Source of the DNA: Heterotrichella gracilis
Lineage: Eukaryota; Sar; Xanthophyceae; Tribonematales; Xanthonemataceae
DNA: 64,000 nt
Assembly (NCBI GenBank): GCA_032358255.1
Contig: JAULBX010013318.1
Location: 62,001 to 126,000, forward strand
Reading direction: 5' to 3'
Below, piece by piece: positions 1-13,075 of this stretch. Both the position numbers and the translations under genes were made by a program. Position 1 is the stretch's first letter. Every line of letters starts with the position of its first letter. The notes under the pieces were generated by a model. It made no database searches. It was not told the DNA's origin and worked only from the letters and a program-made list of their open reading frames with translations.

Positions 1-71
1 ACGCACGCTGTATAGTTGTCTGCCCCTAACATAACTCCACCCAACCCTGCCACGCGCACACTCCCCCGCAG

Positions 72-3000
72 GACTCCCAAGGCCGCCGAGTTCCTCGTCC
101 TGCTCAACGCCATCATGAAGTCGGAGCAGGCCAGGCGGGCCCTGTCAAACAGCACAGCACAGAACCTGCCGCCTGCAGCCGCCACGCCGCGCACGGGATC
201 GCGGGGCGCAGGCGCACAGGCCACACCAGTGCCGGGCAGCAGAGGGGCCACAGGGGGAAAGCCATCACGCATACCCCAGCGTGCAGCCACCCCTGCCACC
301 AAGCCGCCAGTGGGCAATTCCACACAGTGGGACAGCTCAACACCAGCACCGGCAGCAGCCACACCTTCCGCCCAGGTGGGTGCGGCCAGCAACCTCAAGC
401 CCCCACCCACCCGCAGCCGCCTGGCAGCCGCATCCACACCACCCTCCTTGGCGGCAGCGCGGGCAGCCCAGACCCCCGGCCCCGGCCAGGCGGCTGCCGC
501 CGCCACCCCCCTCCCGCCCGCCCCCGCCCCACACAACTCCTACACGCCAGCAGCCACGCGTGCCGGCAGCGGCCCCGCTGCTGGCCCCAATGCCGACTCC
601 CCACCAGTGGACATAGGTCTCAGTGTGCCGGAGGCCGAGGGCGACAGCAGCACCACCCCCCGCGCGTACCCTAGCTACCCCAGCGGCGCCACCAGCTACG
701 GGTCCCAGGCGTACACCCCCGAGGTCCAGCCGCAACCAAGCGCCGCTGGGCTGCCGCCTATGGCGGGTGTGGGGCCGGGGTACAGCAGCGGGGGCTTCAC
801 CAACCCCATGTTCAACACGGTGAGGGTCCATGAACGGGAGAGGCGTGGTGGGCATGCAATGCATTGATCACGGCGTGGTGCACTGTGCAGTGGTTGTAGA
901 TGTGACGGCCATGCAGCCTGGTGATTGCGGGACAGGTGTATCCTATGCCATGTGCTGTGGCTGATAGCAATGTGTGTCCGTGTGTGCAGGATGGCACCCC
1001 CGCCAGGCCGCAGGCCAAGCAGTACGCGCCCAAGATCAAGGTGTGTGTGCCTGCACCCCTTGCACATGCCCGTGGTGCCTGCCAATGACCGCCCATTGGT
1101 ACCGACATGCACACCCAGTAGCCTGAGGTGTACACCAGGGCCCCTGAGCCCGCGGCTAGCCCACAGTGGGCCAGCAGCGGTTCTGGGTGCTCTCTATCCA
1201 ATCATTGGAGCCTGAGCATGCATTGCACATCTGACTCTACATATGCAAGCACACCCCACAGGCAACCCTGCCTCCACACACCCTAAACCTTAAACCCTAA
1301 CCACATGTGCAGGTGCGTGAGGGCGTCGTGCCCGGCCCCATCCAAGCCAACCTGCCCGACGTGGGCGACCTGTGGCTACAGCCCCCGCCCTCGCCCCCAC
1401 ACCCAGACCACCCCAGCGAGCCAGACTGGATGGCGCAGCGACCCTACCTCAACGGGATGTTCCTACTGGAGGTGAGGAGAGGGGCGCAACGAAGGCCATC
1501 GTGGAAGGACCCTATCACTTACTTTGCGCATGTGGTGTGGCAAACATCAGGCAGGGTCATTCTCGTTTGTTGGGCTGTGACGCCCTCTCTAGTCATCACA
1601 CAGCTCACATGCCATGTACAGGTCATGCACACACCATTATGATGACAAATGCCGCATTCCTTCGCCATTACAATCCACTAATCCCTTCCTCCCCCTTGTC
1701 CAGCACGCCGCCTCTGAGCGCCCCCATGGCCATGCACCCCAGCCGCTGGACTCATTCACAGCACAAGTACAGGAGCTGGTCGGTGAGCCACACACCCATT
1801 GACGCACACCGCTGCACCCCCACTGCTCGTTGCCCCTCCTTGTGGCATGCGCCCCCATTGGCGCCTGCCCACCCCACCAGGCAGCGCGCATGGCGCTACC
1901 CACAGCTGACTGCACTCACCCCACCCACAGCACAATTCACCGTACCCGTTGATGCTTTTTTTTCCTCCATGCTTTCCTCCCTGACACCACCTAACAACCC
2001 CCTCTCGCGCTGCACAGTGATTGATGACCTGCTGTATGCGTTCCTTGGACTGGATGGGCGCTATGTTCGGGCGCGGCTGGTGCGGCCCTCTGGTTCCACC
2101 TCTCCTCTTGTCACCTTTGCGCTTGAGGGGCAGCTGGACGGGAGCCTGCACGAGCTGGCCAATAGGATGCTGCCGCTGTGGTGCGCAGGGGGTGATGGGG
2201 GGTGGAGGGTAGTACGGGGCGTGGGGCATGGTTATGTGACAATGGGCGGGGCATATGCGGCACAGCTATGCGCTTGCATGCACCTGCTTGTGATGCCAGG
2301 GACGAAGCATCCAGCAATCCTGCCAGTTGTGCCTCTACCGCATGGGCAGCAGCTACCTAACCCACGACATACGCACACCACCCCATTCAGCACCAGCGTG
2401 CCCCAAATTATAGACCATCCTTGAACAATTTTCTTGCTCTGTCATAGCCCCTCCTATCAGCAGGCTGATAGGATACTATATAACCTCCTATTTAACCAAA
2501 TGATGGACCATCCTTGCACAATTCCCCTCGCTCTCTCATAGTCTCTAGTATGATCAGGTTGATACGATAATATATACTCGAATTTTGTCAAACTATTAAC
2601 TCTTGCTATAAGAGGCAAAGCACCTGGTCACAGTGGCCCCCATGCTCACTTCCCCCTCCCCCTTTCCCCCGTGCAGCGAGTACGTGGTTGTCCTGCAGCG
2701 CTTCATCGAGACCCGCTCCTCCTCGCGCCAGGGCGTGGTCAACCAGGCGGCAGCCGCTGCGCTGCGGGTGGTGGTTGGCGACTGGCGCCTCATGGTGGCG
2801 CAGATGGAGCACCAGATGAGGCAGGGCAAGTTGACGCTGCAGGTGTGTGGGGGAAGAAGGGCGCCGGTGATGGAGGGGGGAGGGGGCAGAGCGCCATGAT
2901 AGGACCGCCAAATGAAATTCTACCAATATGATTTTTGATGAACACATGCCATATTGACCGCACATCAATTATATGGAGGTGACAAGGAAAGTTAGCCCTC

Positions 3001-6000
3001 AAAATGCGTTTACAGTTCATCAAATTTTGATCAGTCCCAACATATGAGTATCTGTATCCCTTGAAGCCTTTACTTACCTCATCCACGCAGGCGTTGTGGT
3101 GCTACTGCCAGCCAGCCCTGTCCTCCCTGCGGCTGCTGGCCGGTGTGGCCGCCGCCGCCGCCTGTCAGCGCCTGCGTGGTGCCGGCCTGCTCAACCTGCT
3201 GCACAGCCGCGCAGGGGGTGTGGCGGGGGATGGGGCGGCAGAGGCGGCCATGCAGGCGCTGCTCAAGGTGCGGGTGGCGGTGGCTGTGTAGGGGCTTGGG
3301 AGGGTTGGGGGCTGTGGGTGTGAGTGCATGGGACTGTGTGCTGTTGGTGCAACTTCTCCCAGCATCGGGTCAGTACCGCCTTGACCGCTCACCACTGCCA
3401 CCTGTCAATATGCTGCATGCAATGGTGTAAGAGGCACAGGGCTGTGCATCTGTGGCATACATACCGCGACCCCCTTTAATGCATTGCTCATCCCCACTAT
3501 TACCCCCCCTGCGCAGGCTGCGTGTGCCCCCTACATGCGCATGGTTGACGTGTGGATGTGCGAGGGGCGACTGGCTGACCCCTACGGCGAGTTCATGGTG
3601 GTGGAGAACAAGGTGAGGGGGGGACGGAAAGGGGGGGTGTGAGTGACGGCCAGCGAATGGGTGCATGCTGCTGTGGGAAGCACTGGCTGTGCATTGCTCC
3701 TGGGGTATGCTCAGGACTCGAAGGGGCATGCATGCATGTGGTGATTTGAGGTAGGTAGCTGCTGCCGGCGTTGCAATGGCCAGGCAGCATGTTTTTCTTA
3801 TACTCCCCTCTGCAATCACGCCAACACGCTCCCTGTTACCCCGCAGGGCGTGAGCAAGGAGGCCATGGACGAGGGGGGCGAGAGCTTGTACTGGTCTGAC
3901 CGATACCGGCTGCGGCCATCCCCTGGTGGTGGTGGGGGCCATGACGTGCCTCTGTTCCTGGAGGAGGTCAAGGGAACTATACTGACCACAGGTGGGGTGT
4001 GGTGGGATGGGTGGGGTGGGGTGGGGTGCTGTTGCTCCCGTGTGGTGTTGCGTGGTGGGACACGTGGTGCCGCATGTGTTGTGGTGGGTCATTGGGGCAT
4101 TGTGTGTGTATGTGCATTGTGGCATTGGGTGTGTGTATGTCGCAGTTGCCAGAGGGTTGTGGTGGGAAGGAGGAGGAGGGCATGAGAGTGGTGGCTGTGA
4201 GGTCAGCCACGTGTTTGTATTTGTGTGTGGAAGTGCTGGATGCAGGTGGGCCCATGTGACCCTCGCCCCCCTTGCCCGTGCAGGCAAGTACCTGAGCATG
4301 ATCCGTGAGTGCGGCCACAAGGTGGTGCGACCGCTGCCACATGAGACACACATAGGTGAGACCAACACGCATGCCCCGGCAAGCACACGCATATCTGCCC
4401 ACACTTGGCCACCACACACACATGTACCTCCAGGCTCCGCGTACACATGTGCGCTTTTTTTACTGTCCATGGCGCGTATTCCACATCGGGTCCTGGTGAA
4501 TCACAAAGAACAACGGTGCACTCAGCACTTCGCCCATGAAAGTTTCACGAAATTGTAAAAATAAAAAATAAAACTCTCCCTTCCCCACCCCCAGAGTACG
4601 CCCCCTCCGGCTCCTTCCACCCCCTGCTGGCCACCGCCGCCTCCACTGCCGCCGCCTCCCTCCTCTCCCTCCTCACCACCGACCTGGCCCTTGTCCCCCT
4701 GCTGCGCTCCCTGGCCGCCTTCTTCCTGTGCCAGCGCGCAGACCTGCTGGCCACGTTCATGGACCTGGCGCAGGGCCACATGGGGCGCCAGGTGGCGGAG
4801 GTCAGGCTCATTCGCCTGCAGGGGCTGCTGGAGCTCGGTACGGGAGGGAATGGGAAGGACCAGTCTGTCTGAAGGTGTTTCCATGTTGGGGATGTGCCAC
4901 ATGGTGGGCATGAGCGAGCGGGGGGCGGGATGGGTTAGGGTTGTTTGTAAGTGGATGAGTACCATAGGCGCTAGCTGTCGACATCAACACATATCCTTGC
5001 CGCCATAATCCGTAAATACTCAATACCCCAACGCCCATGCCACCCGGGTACCATTTGCACGCGCACCCTCCACCCCTACCCCCGTTGCCACCCACCCCCC
5101 TCCCCCTCCCGCAGCCGTGCGCTCCTCCAGCGCCGCCTCCGACCCCAACGCCGACCGCCTTGCCTGCGTGATGGAGCAGAAGACGCTGCTGGCGCAGATG
5201 CAGGCGCTGTTTGCACCGCCAGCCAAGGCGGGGGCAGTGGGCAGGAAGCCAGGCGCACCAGGCACACCACTCAAGGTGATGATGTGGGGGGTGGGGGGGG
5301 GTAATGAGGGCAGCGCCTTTGACGTGGAGAGTTGTGGATTGTGCGGCAGGACATTGCAAGTGCTCATGTCTGCCCAACCAGTGGTTACATACAGCTGTGC
5401 ATTTTGCCCATCCCACACATGTCCCCTCCTTGTAAAAATGCCCCATGTGGAACATCCCATGTGGAGATTCCCCATATTGAAAGCCCTTACATGGCGGTGT
5501 GTGGCTTGCTCCCACTGCATAAGCACGCCGCGCCACACCCCACCCGTACCCATCACCGCCACTACCCCCGTCCCCCAGGCCACCCCTCGCGCCACCCGCC
5601 CCAACGCCGACGGCGAGCCATCGGACTCCAGCGTTGACCTGGCCTACGTGGAGCAGCAGAAGCTGGCAAGCAAGACCCTGAGACAGGTGGGGTGCGCTGG
5701 TGGGGCGCTGGAGGTGGTATGTGTGACGTGGTGGTGGGGCGGGCGAGATGGCAGCGGCGGTGGTGGCTATCTGTGTTGTCGGTGGTGGTGGCGGCGGTGC
5801 ATTATGCTGCTTTTTATGAAGAAGGATGCACATGTATGAGCTGGCAGGGTTTGTGGTGCTGGGTGGCGCCATGTGCACTAGGGTGGACAGGTGGCCTGCC
5901 TTGACCTCCCCACCATGATCTCCATACTTTTCTTTTTATTCCCTTCTTCGCAGCTGATTCTCTCCTCCGCCTGATCCCCCCTCCTCTTGCTCCCAGGTGC

Positions 6001-8094
6001 TGTCCCTCTCCCTGGACATCCCCTGGCCCCTCAGTATCATCATCCCCGACCACGCCATGGCCACCTACCGGCTGCTGTTCAGGCACCTGTTTGAGCTGCG
6101 GTACCTGGAGCGCCAGCTGGCGGGCACGTGGCATGCCTACCAGGCAACCAGGAGGATAGAGAGGTGGGTGGGGTGAGGGCTCAGGTGCAGTGGGCGAAGG
6201 ACCATGGCTGTGGCATGGCCTCTTCTGGTGCAACAAGGGTCCTTCATCTTTCTGTGCTTCACCTTCCTGTGCTGCCTGTGATGGGTTTATGACATGGCAG
6301 GCCCGCATGACAGCAATGGACCCCATCTTGTTGGAGACTGTAATTTATTTTATGAAAATCTCCATTACATTACTCATCATTCCTAGTCATTCCTTATTTA
6401 ATCAACCCGTAAGCTGACGCTGTTCCTTCCCCCTCCCTTTAGCCTTGCCCCCGACACGCTCCCCCGCTGCTACCGCCTGTGCGGCCAGCTGCTGCACCTG
6501 TTCCACCACCTGCTCATGTACATCACGGGGGAGGTGCTGCACCCAGCCTGGCACACATTCGAGGCAAGGATCAGGCAGGCAAAGACAATGGACGAGGTGG
6601 GTGGGCACGGGGCCACACGGGGCAGTGGGTGGTTGTTGAAGTGGGTGTCGATACCTGCATGCATGCGGCTAGCTAGTGCACAGAGTGGTGGTGCCCAGGC
6701 AGAGGTTATGTGTGAGGTGCAGGGGCTACACAGCTATATCGTGCACGTGTACCATAGTGTGTGCCCTCACCGCATGCACGCGCGCCATTGGACAACAATG
6801 TGTCACAACCCCCCTCAAACCCCATCCCACAGCCAGACATTTTCTGTAGAGCCCCCTCACCCTCCCTTCCTCCCCGCCGCAGGTCATCACCCACCACCGC
6901 TCCCTGCTGGCCACGGTGCTGCGCGGCTGCCTGCTGTCCCGCCGCGTGCGCCTCATGCAGGAGCTGGAGGCGCTCAAGCGGGCAGCAGACACATTCTGCA
7001 CGCACTCCGCGCAGGCCCTGGCTGTGCGGGGTGAGGAGGTGGAGCCAGACATGGTGGACCCGCACACAGGTGGGGGCGGGGGGGGGTGCACTGTCATGGG
7101 GTGCACAGCACATGGGGGTTGCAATGGGCAGAAATATCCAGTGGGCGCAAGGCGCACTGGGTGCGCGGGAGAATGCCATGTATTTTACATTTCAATCACT
7201 TGTATTATTATTAATCAATCTAATTAGCATAAATTGCGTATGTAAACATTTTATGATTCTAAAATTTCTTAAATGTAGTTCAAAATGATTTAAATGAGTG
7301 TTCGTGCCCCAGATGTGGGATAAGCATGGGTTAAAACAGTGAATCAACTCCCGCAGCGCGCACTGTGCATCCACATGAGCATGGGCATGCGCATGGGCAT
7401 GGGCATAATCTGGTTCAATGCGTCATCCGCCACAGCACAGCATGTGGCGGTCCCTTCGCCCCCTGCCGTCCCACTACAACCCCCTTCCCCACCCTGCAGG
7501 CCGTGCCAAGAGCGCGTACGAGGTGTCATGCGAGCGACGGGCGGGTGCAGACGCGCTCATGCTCAGCCAGCTGTCGGACCAAGCATTCCAAAACAACATC
7601 AGGTGAGGCACACGCATCATCATATGCCCGCACAGCTGCTGCCTGCCCCTTTAGCGGTGCTTGCATGGTGGGTGGCTTCTGGCTGCTGTCATGTGGCTGA
7701 CAGGTCGCAACCCCATGGGCCAATGCACACCCCTGGCTGCACATTGCACATGCATCACACCCCTCAGAGGAGCCTGCGCTGCTGGTGAACACACGCGCAT
7801 CTGCCCCTGTATCCGTCTTAACAATGACCCCCCCCCAACTCCCCACCCCACCCCCTCTTCCCCCTTCCTTGCAGCTCCCTGGAGTCTGAGTTCTCCTCCC
7901 GCTTGCGCGCCTTCATGGCGGCGCTCACCGCCCTGCACCGAGATGCAAGCGCGGCCAAGGGGAGCGAAGGGGCGGGTGGTGGTGGTGGTGGTGGTGGTGG
8001 TGCCAGCAGGGAGGAGCTTGACTCACTGAGCAACCTCATTGGCAGGCTGGATTACAATGGGTACTACGAGGCCAGGGGCCAAGGGGGCCTGTGA
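72..8094 (+). CDS. GCP2: Gamma-tubulin complex component 2 (GCP2/Spc97 family), 5' end outside window
   Basis: GCP2 is a core subunit of the gamma-tubulin small complex that nucleates microtubules. Eighteen exons join in phase: 72-819, 990-1040, 1313-1471, 1704-1782, 2018-2180, 2677-2842, 3091-3267, 3517-3612, 3847-3991, 4284-4355, 4595-4837, 5115-5275, 5579-5686, 5997-6163, 6443-6596, 6883-7069, 7500-7602 and 7875-8094. They encode 1065 residues plus a missing N-terminus. GCP2 hallmarks seen are IDDLLYAFLGLDGRYV (exon at 2018), the TGKYLSMIRECGHKV segment across the 3991/4284 junction, and LDIPWPLSIIIPD (exon at 5997). The protein ends IGRLDYNGYYEARGQGGL. Known family members are about 700-900 residues. 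The excess here is mostly an Ala/Pro/Ser/Thr-rich first exon of about 250 residues and a poly-Gly run coded by (GGT)n near 7977-8001. A TGTAA element, the usual green-algal poly(A) signal, lies at 8395. GCP3 is less likely because of the TGKYLNVVRECG-like motif. Confidence 0.93.
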
Positions 8095-10639
8095 ACTGGG
8101 CTGGCCATGGTTCACTGGCGATGCAATTGTGCCCTGCAGTGTGCAATTTTGCTGTGACCACGCCTCCTCCCGTCCGCGTTGCTGACCCAAGGTGTGCAGA
8201 GGCTACAGGCTGTGGAGCTGACAGTGTTGAACTTGATTTACACAATGGCCACTGCTTTGCGCCATTGGCAATGGCATCACATGCACGGTGGACAGGTTTG
8301 TGCGCAGCCTGCCAGCCGGGGGGTTTTACATCACAGTGACTGTCAGTGACTGGTGGCCATTGTACAACATTTCATTCATAAGAAGGACGTGACATGTAAC
8401 AACTGCTCGAAGTTTAATGCTGCCTGGCCCAGTAGCTGCTGAACTACATTCACTATGTATTGCTTGTTCATATCCAATTGGCCCAGTGGGTCCCCGGAGT
8501 AAACTGCCAGGTATATATTACCCAGATTCTCAAACTTCATGCGCAAACTGCATTGTATGACTTGTTGTATCATACTGTGCCTGCTGTGCGTATACATTGA
8601 CAACCAATGATTATGGCATGATATTGTCCCATCACGCATCTAATTTCTCAGATTAGCGGTGCCTGTACACTGGGGCAGTCTGCATGCCCCGTAGGGCAAT
8701 GCCATGGCATCATCATGATGAAGTTCTGCAGACTGGCATCATGAAGTTCATTGAATGGCTTTCAGTGACACTGAATGATATGATAACAATTCACAGACGC
8801 CGTCCAGGATCTGAGTCGGTGCACCTCCGACGCCACCTGAATTCGCCCGCACTGCTCACATATGTCAAGTGCGCTACTCCTGCAAGCAGCCACCGTGGCA
8901 TGTGTCACTCAGCCTGACTGTGAAACTGTTACTAACAATTGGCAATCAGCGTCAGTGACTGGTGGTGGCCTAACTTGAGAACCCCACATCTGATGTGGGG
9001 TCCCATATGACATGCCAATTCCAATTTGGCATGGCATCATGGTGGGTCACTTTCATGTTGCTGATCATCATGATGGCAATGCCATGATAATTAGTCCAAC
9101 CAATTAACTTTGGCTAACATAACGTTTTAACTCTATAAATTACTGATTCAGTCATACTAACATTAGAAAGGTTATTTTATTTGGTTTAATAAATTCATAG
9201 GCATTACGCTTGATATTTAGCATTTAAAAATGTGTTGGGGCCCAGCCCCACCACCCCCAGGCCAATACCTAATGCCATATGATATTTTGATGGACAATGG
9301 CATTGGGTCCCACCTGTTTTGCGTCCGTTTTCACCTCCCCCTGCACGTTCCTGCTGCCCTCCTTTCCCTCCACGTGGTTAGCATCCTGGGGGGTACCCTG
9401 GTGTGGGGGCACCGGAGTAGGGCGTTGGCCTGACCCCACCTGCTCATCACGGGGCGGGGCAGCTGTGCAGGGAAGGGGGGGCGGGGGCCAGTCAGTGTCA
9501 TGCAATTGCCTAAGTTCCTGAATGTGCGCTCAGCGCTCAGCTCGGAAGTTCTTGAGAACAATACAATGCACAGTGATGCTGTCAACGATTGACGATCAAA
9601 TTATGTTTGAAAGACACCATTAAACGTGTGCGGCCAAGACCCTATGGATGTGCAACATGTGGCACTCAGACCATTACCGCAGGTGCCTGTGGTCATCATC
9701 ATATGCACCTACCATCTGCCTCCGGCTCCTCCTCGCCTCCGCCTAGCCCAGGCACCCTCAACACTGACCGCGCAACTGCACCAACTGCACAGCCAGACAG
9801 GCAGCGGGGATGAGCGCATGGCATGCGCCAGGATGGCCTACCAGACTACTGGTTGACCCTACCGGATTTCAGTTCCTGGCTGAAACGTTGTCTCGTATGC
9901 AGTCAACAAGTCACTGTAGTGGCCTATTTAAGATGCAGTCGTTGGCAGCGACCTGGCCGCAAGGGTTGTCATGGTTTGTTGCACCAAGGCATGCCCATGT
10001 AGCCATGGATTAGGAGCACGCACAACAGGCCACCAGGAGTGCGGGTGCACAAGGGCACCACTGGTTTAAATGCCTTCAACAGCCCTCCAAGGGTATGCAT
10101 ATGCACTGCTTGGAAGCCACACCTGTGCCGCATGAGCAGCATGTGTATAATGTGGTTGGTGACTGCATGCGCTGATAGGCTAGGCACTGCAATGGCCCAT
10201 TAGTGCATGCAGTCGTCACCCACCGAAGGCTTCTACACGTGCTGCGCATGTGGCACAGCTGCAGCAGTCAGTGAAGGTCCCTGGCAGCCACGCCATGTGT
10301 GACACACCCACTTGCCTTGCATGCACCATGTTCTCAATCACCAATACTAGGACTTTGTGATGGCCTTGTACCTGAAGATTTGTTCTATTCACATGCCTTA
10401 CCATCAGCCATGTTGCTTGCCAGTGGTGCACAGTGGAAGCAGACCAGGAGCCAACCTACGTCCAGAAAAGGCGTTGTCCCTTGTTCTTGGATTGAAATGG
10501 TTGCTCAGATCTTTTATAGACCGTCTGTGACATACAAGTGCAGGGATAAGTAGCCCTGGGTAGTAATCAGTCTAAAGTACTGCAAACAGTGAGCTAGCAA
10601 GCACAGTCACTTCAAGTTTCGGACACACTTACTGTCTGC
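8095..10639. other. Gene-poor spacer downstream of GCP2
   Basis: I see no convincing gene in these 2.5 kb. The sequence is AT-richer than the flanking exons. It contains two adjacent short hairpins (8981-9001 and 9011-9033) and a 15-base word, GTCAGTGACTGGTGG, repeated at 8342 and 8951 in the same orientation. Open frames are short and look random. The GCP2 3' UTR presumably occupies the first 300 bases or so. Confidence 0.5.
8981..9033. repeat. Two consecutive short inverted repeats
   Basis: ACCCCACATC and GATGTGGGGT form a near loop-free stem at 8981-9001. It is followed at 9011-9033 by CATGCCAATT paired with AATTTGGCATG. No flanking target duplication is evident. These could be decayed foldback elements or chance. 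Confidence 0.35.
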
Positions 10640-11176
10640 CTAGGAGTACCAGCGCTGCAGTGCCACACATACTGCTGCAACAGAATACAGGGATACCACA
10701 GCAGGCAAAAGCACAGCCAAATGGCCACATCTTGGTTTCTTTGGTGCTGCCGGCTTTAAAGCGGCTGTTCTTGTAGCTGTCAGTGCAAGTGCAACAGGCT
10801 CACAGTGGAAAGGGGGTAGGGGTCCATGAGGGGAGGAATCGTTCAAATCCCAAACCCCGCAACCTACATGCACTGCGGCTTCCGGATGATGCAACTCCAC
10901 CTTCCACGGTGGGTCCCACGTGATCCTGGAGATTTGAAAAATACCCTGACAGGAACCTAACAGGGGTGAGTCTGACTGGAAAAACTCGACACGCACCTCA
11001 ACGCACGCTGGACTGCTGAAAGTCACTTGCAACGAGTCGTCGACCCCCTCAACTGCAAAAGTCAAACGGCAGGATGCTAGAAAGCTTTGGCAAGCTTTGG
11101 ACTTTAGTTTTGCCTTCTGGTTGGTGTCTAGATATCTATCGGGCAACTCATCCGCTTTGAAAAATACTCGCGGGGA
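10640..11176 (-). CDS. Possible tail-anchored protein of unknown function (terminal exon only)
   Basis: I do not recognise this gene. A frame of 178 codons runs from a possible acceptor near 11177 to the stop at 10640. It has a mixed, protein-like composition (SPRVFFKADELPDRYLDTNQ at the start, then FAVEGVDDSLQVTF and VEVRVEFFQSD). A KPAAPKKPRCG linker precedes a hydrophobic segment (HLAVLLPAVVSLYSVAAVCVAL) and the very short tail QRWYS. That arrangement is typical of a C-terminal tail anchor in ER or mitochondrial outer membrane. No ATG begins the frame, so at least one upstream exon is needed. A second open frame at 11186-11587 on the same strand may hold part of it, but I could not join the two in phase. 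It may also be a decayed gene. Confidence 0.35.
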   Translation of the reverse strand, partial: SPRVFFKADELPDRYLDTNQKAKLKSKACQSFLASCRLTFAVEGVDDSLQVTFSSPACVEVRVEFFQSDSPLLGSCQGIFQISRITWDPPWKVELHHPEAAVHVGCGVWDLNDSSPHGPLPPFHCEPVALALTATRTAALKPAAPKKPRCGHLAVLLPAVVSLYSVAAVCVALQRWYS

Positions 11177-13075
11177 CTCTGGCTATCAGCCGAACCACCA
11201 CGACAGTCCTGCCTGCTGTTTGACTCGACTTGCACGCCGCACTGACCTGTTCTGGGTTCTGTGTGCCCACCTTGATATTCGTCCTTGCAACGTTAGGACA
11301 AGTTTTGCCAGGCTCCGAAACGTCGACACTGTTGGCGCCTTGGACCAGTCCTGACTCGCCCAGTTTGAATCACCTCCCAGCTTGACCTTACGATACGCAG
11401 CAAAAAAGCCGTCCGCAATACACTGCACGTGTGACCACGTTCCAAGTTGACAGCTTGTTTCAACGCTCCTCCATATCTGATTGGCGACCTGTTGGATACA
11501 GTCAGCGCCCAAATTTTGAAGCACAAAATCCAATTTAGCAGCCAGCCAGCAGCCGGTGACAATTTGACGTAAGAAACTGCCCACCAAGCCTTGACCACAA
11601 GCCTTGACCAGGTGCCCAGCATGGCAGAGACCGCAGCACAGCCAAGTAGGTCACCATTGCATTGCCACAGGGAGTTAGGGGCAATAGCAGCATGCAATCC
11701 AGACAGGTTGGGGGTTTCTTAAAAAGTAGGCACTTGAAAAGTGGGCACTTCAGAGCTGCCAGCTTGAGGGGCACTTACCCACCTAGGGTAGAACTACTCA
11801 TAAGTGCTTGCACAATGATATCATATGGGCGCCGTTATTTTACACCATAAGGTGCTGCAAAGGCTGCCCTACATGGATCAACTCATTGGCGCACTAACTG
11901 CAAAATTGGGTATTGTATTGGCTGAGCGCCATGGATGGCTGCATCACCCTACCGGCCATTGCCAGACTGCCAGTGGCTGGCAGCAGTCACACCTACCACT
12001 GATCCATGGGCATGGCATATCAATGCACTATGTGACCATACGCAATGGCCACTGGCCCGCGAGGCCTCAGTCACTGCCACCCGCCCAGCTGCCAGCCACG
12101 CCCTGTGGTGCACGCAGCTGCTGCTGCGACACATTGACAGCCGCAGAGGTACTGCATTAGATTTTGGCATGTTTATTTTTTAGTTTTGAAGACAGTGCAA
12201 TCTAGTTTGTGTACATCCGCACATGGGTAACCATACAAAGGGTTTTCTTATCACACTGACAGTGTGTTGATCCTGATTTAGAGCCTGGGCCTCCGAGCAG
12301 ACCCTTCCCATGTAGCCCACCCACCAGCATGCCCCTGCCACCGCAAGCTACACACCTTGATTCTCCCCCCCATGGAACCATAGACGGGTTGCTGCCCTCA
12401 CGATCAGAGATATTTCAGCCCCTTGCTGACCCATGTGCGCCCTGATTGCAGTCGCCACTGCCGAGGTAGAGATGCAGGCTGGCATAGACCACAACAAGCT
12501 GCAGCCAATGGGGAAGGCTGAGGGGCCAGTGACAGGTGCGGGGTGTGGCTGAGGTGCGGTATGCTGGACAAGGGCACTGTGCCACAAGGCAGAGCTCTGG
12601 CAGGCATGCACAAATCAAGCGCTCAGTTGTGGTGCATGGGGTGTGCCACAGTGCCACAGTGGTGACCTTAGAGCCGGAGTAAGTACACCTAAATACGGGC
12701 CAACAAGTGCAATTCTTGTCAAAAGGCAAGATCTGATTGCAAGCCATTTGTCGCGTACCAGTTACGGTGGCCGAGTGGTTTTAAACTAGTAGCCACAGCC
12801 TAGCGGCCACATGGTAATAAATCGGGTGACATCTTACCATGGTGGCAGCCAATGTGACGCTTCGCTTGGCAGCTGGCCCTGGTTGGGTATAGTAAGGAGC
12901 AGCTGTCAATATTGAAATTAATTAATAGTAGTATCGCAGTTTACGGTTGTTCACAATGCAAACTGTTGATTGTGAACTCACCTTGCTGTGTTATTTGTGT
13001 GCAAGCTACATGGCCTTGATTTAGTGTGGCCATCAACCAGTAAAGTGCAAACAAGAAGGTGGTTGCCGATACCAC
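11177..13075. other. Sparse region, possible 5' exons of the minus-strand gene
   Basis: Apart from the unassigned minus-strand open frame at 11186-11587 (segment LGADCIQQVANQIWRSVETS), I see no coding signal I can support. A GGTGGCCGAGTGGTTTTAA stretch near 12767 resembles a tRNA A-box. No matching B-box or cloverleaf follows, so I do not call a tRNA. Confidence 0.4.

Noticed and set aside
8376-8639. Minus-strand 87-codon open frame
   Set aside because: In the GCP2 3' flank, with no recognisable domain and no supporting exons.
12765-12860. tRNA-Ser/Leu-like A-box (GGTGGCCGAGTGGTT)
   Set aside because: No B-box of the GGTTCGAATCC type and no cloverleaf within 100 bases.
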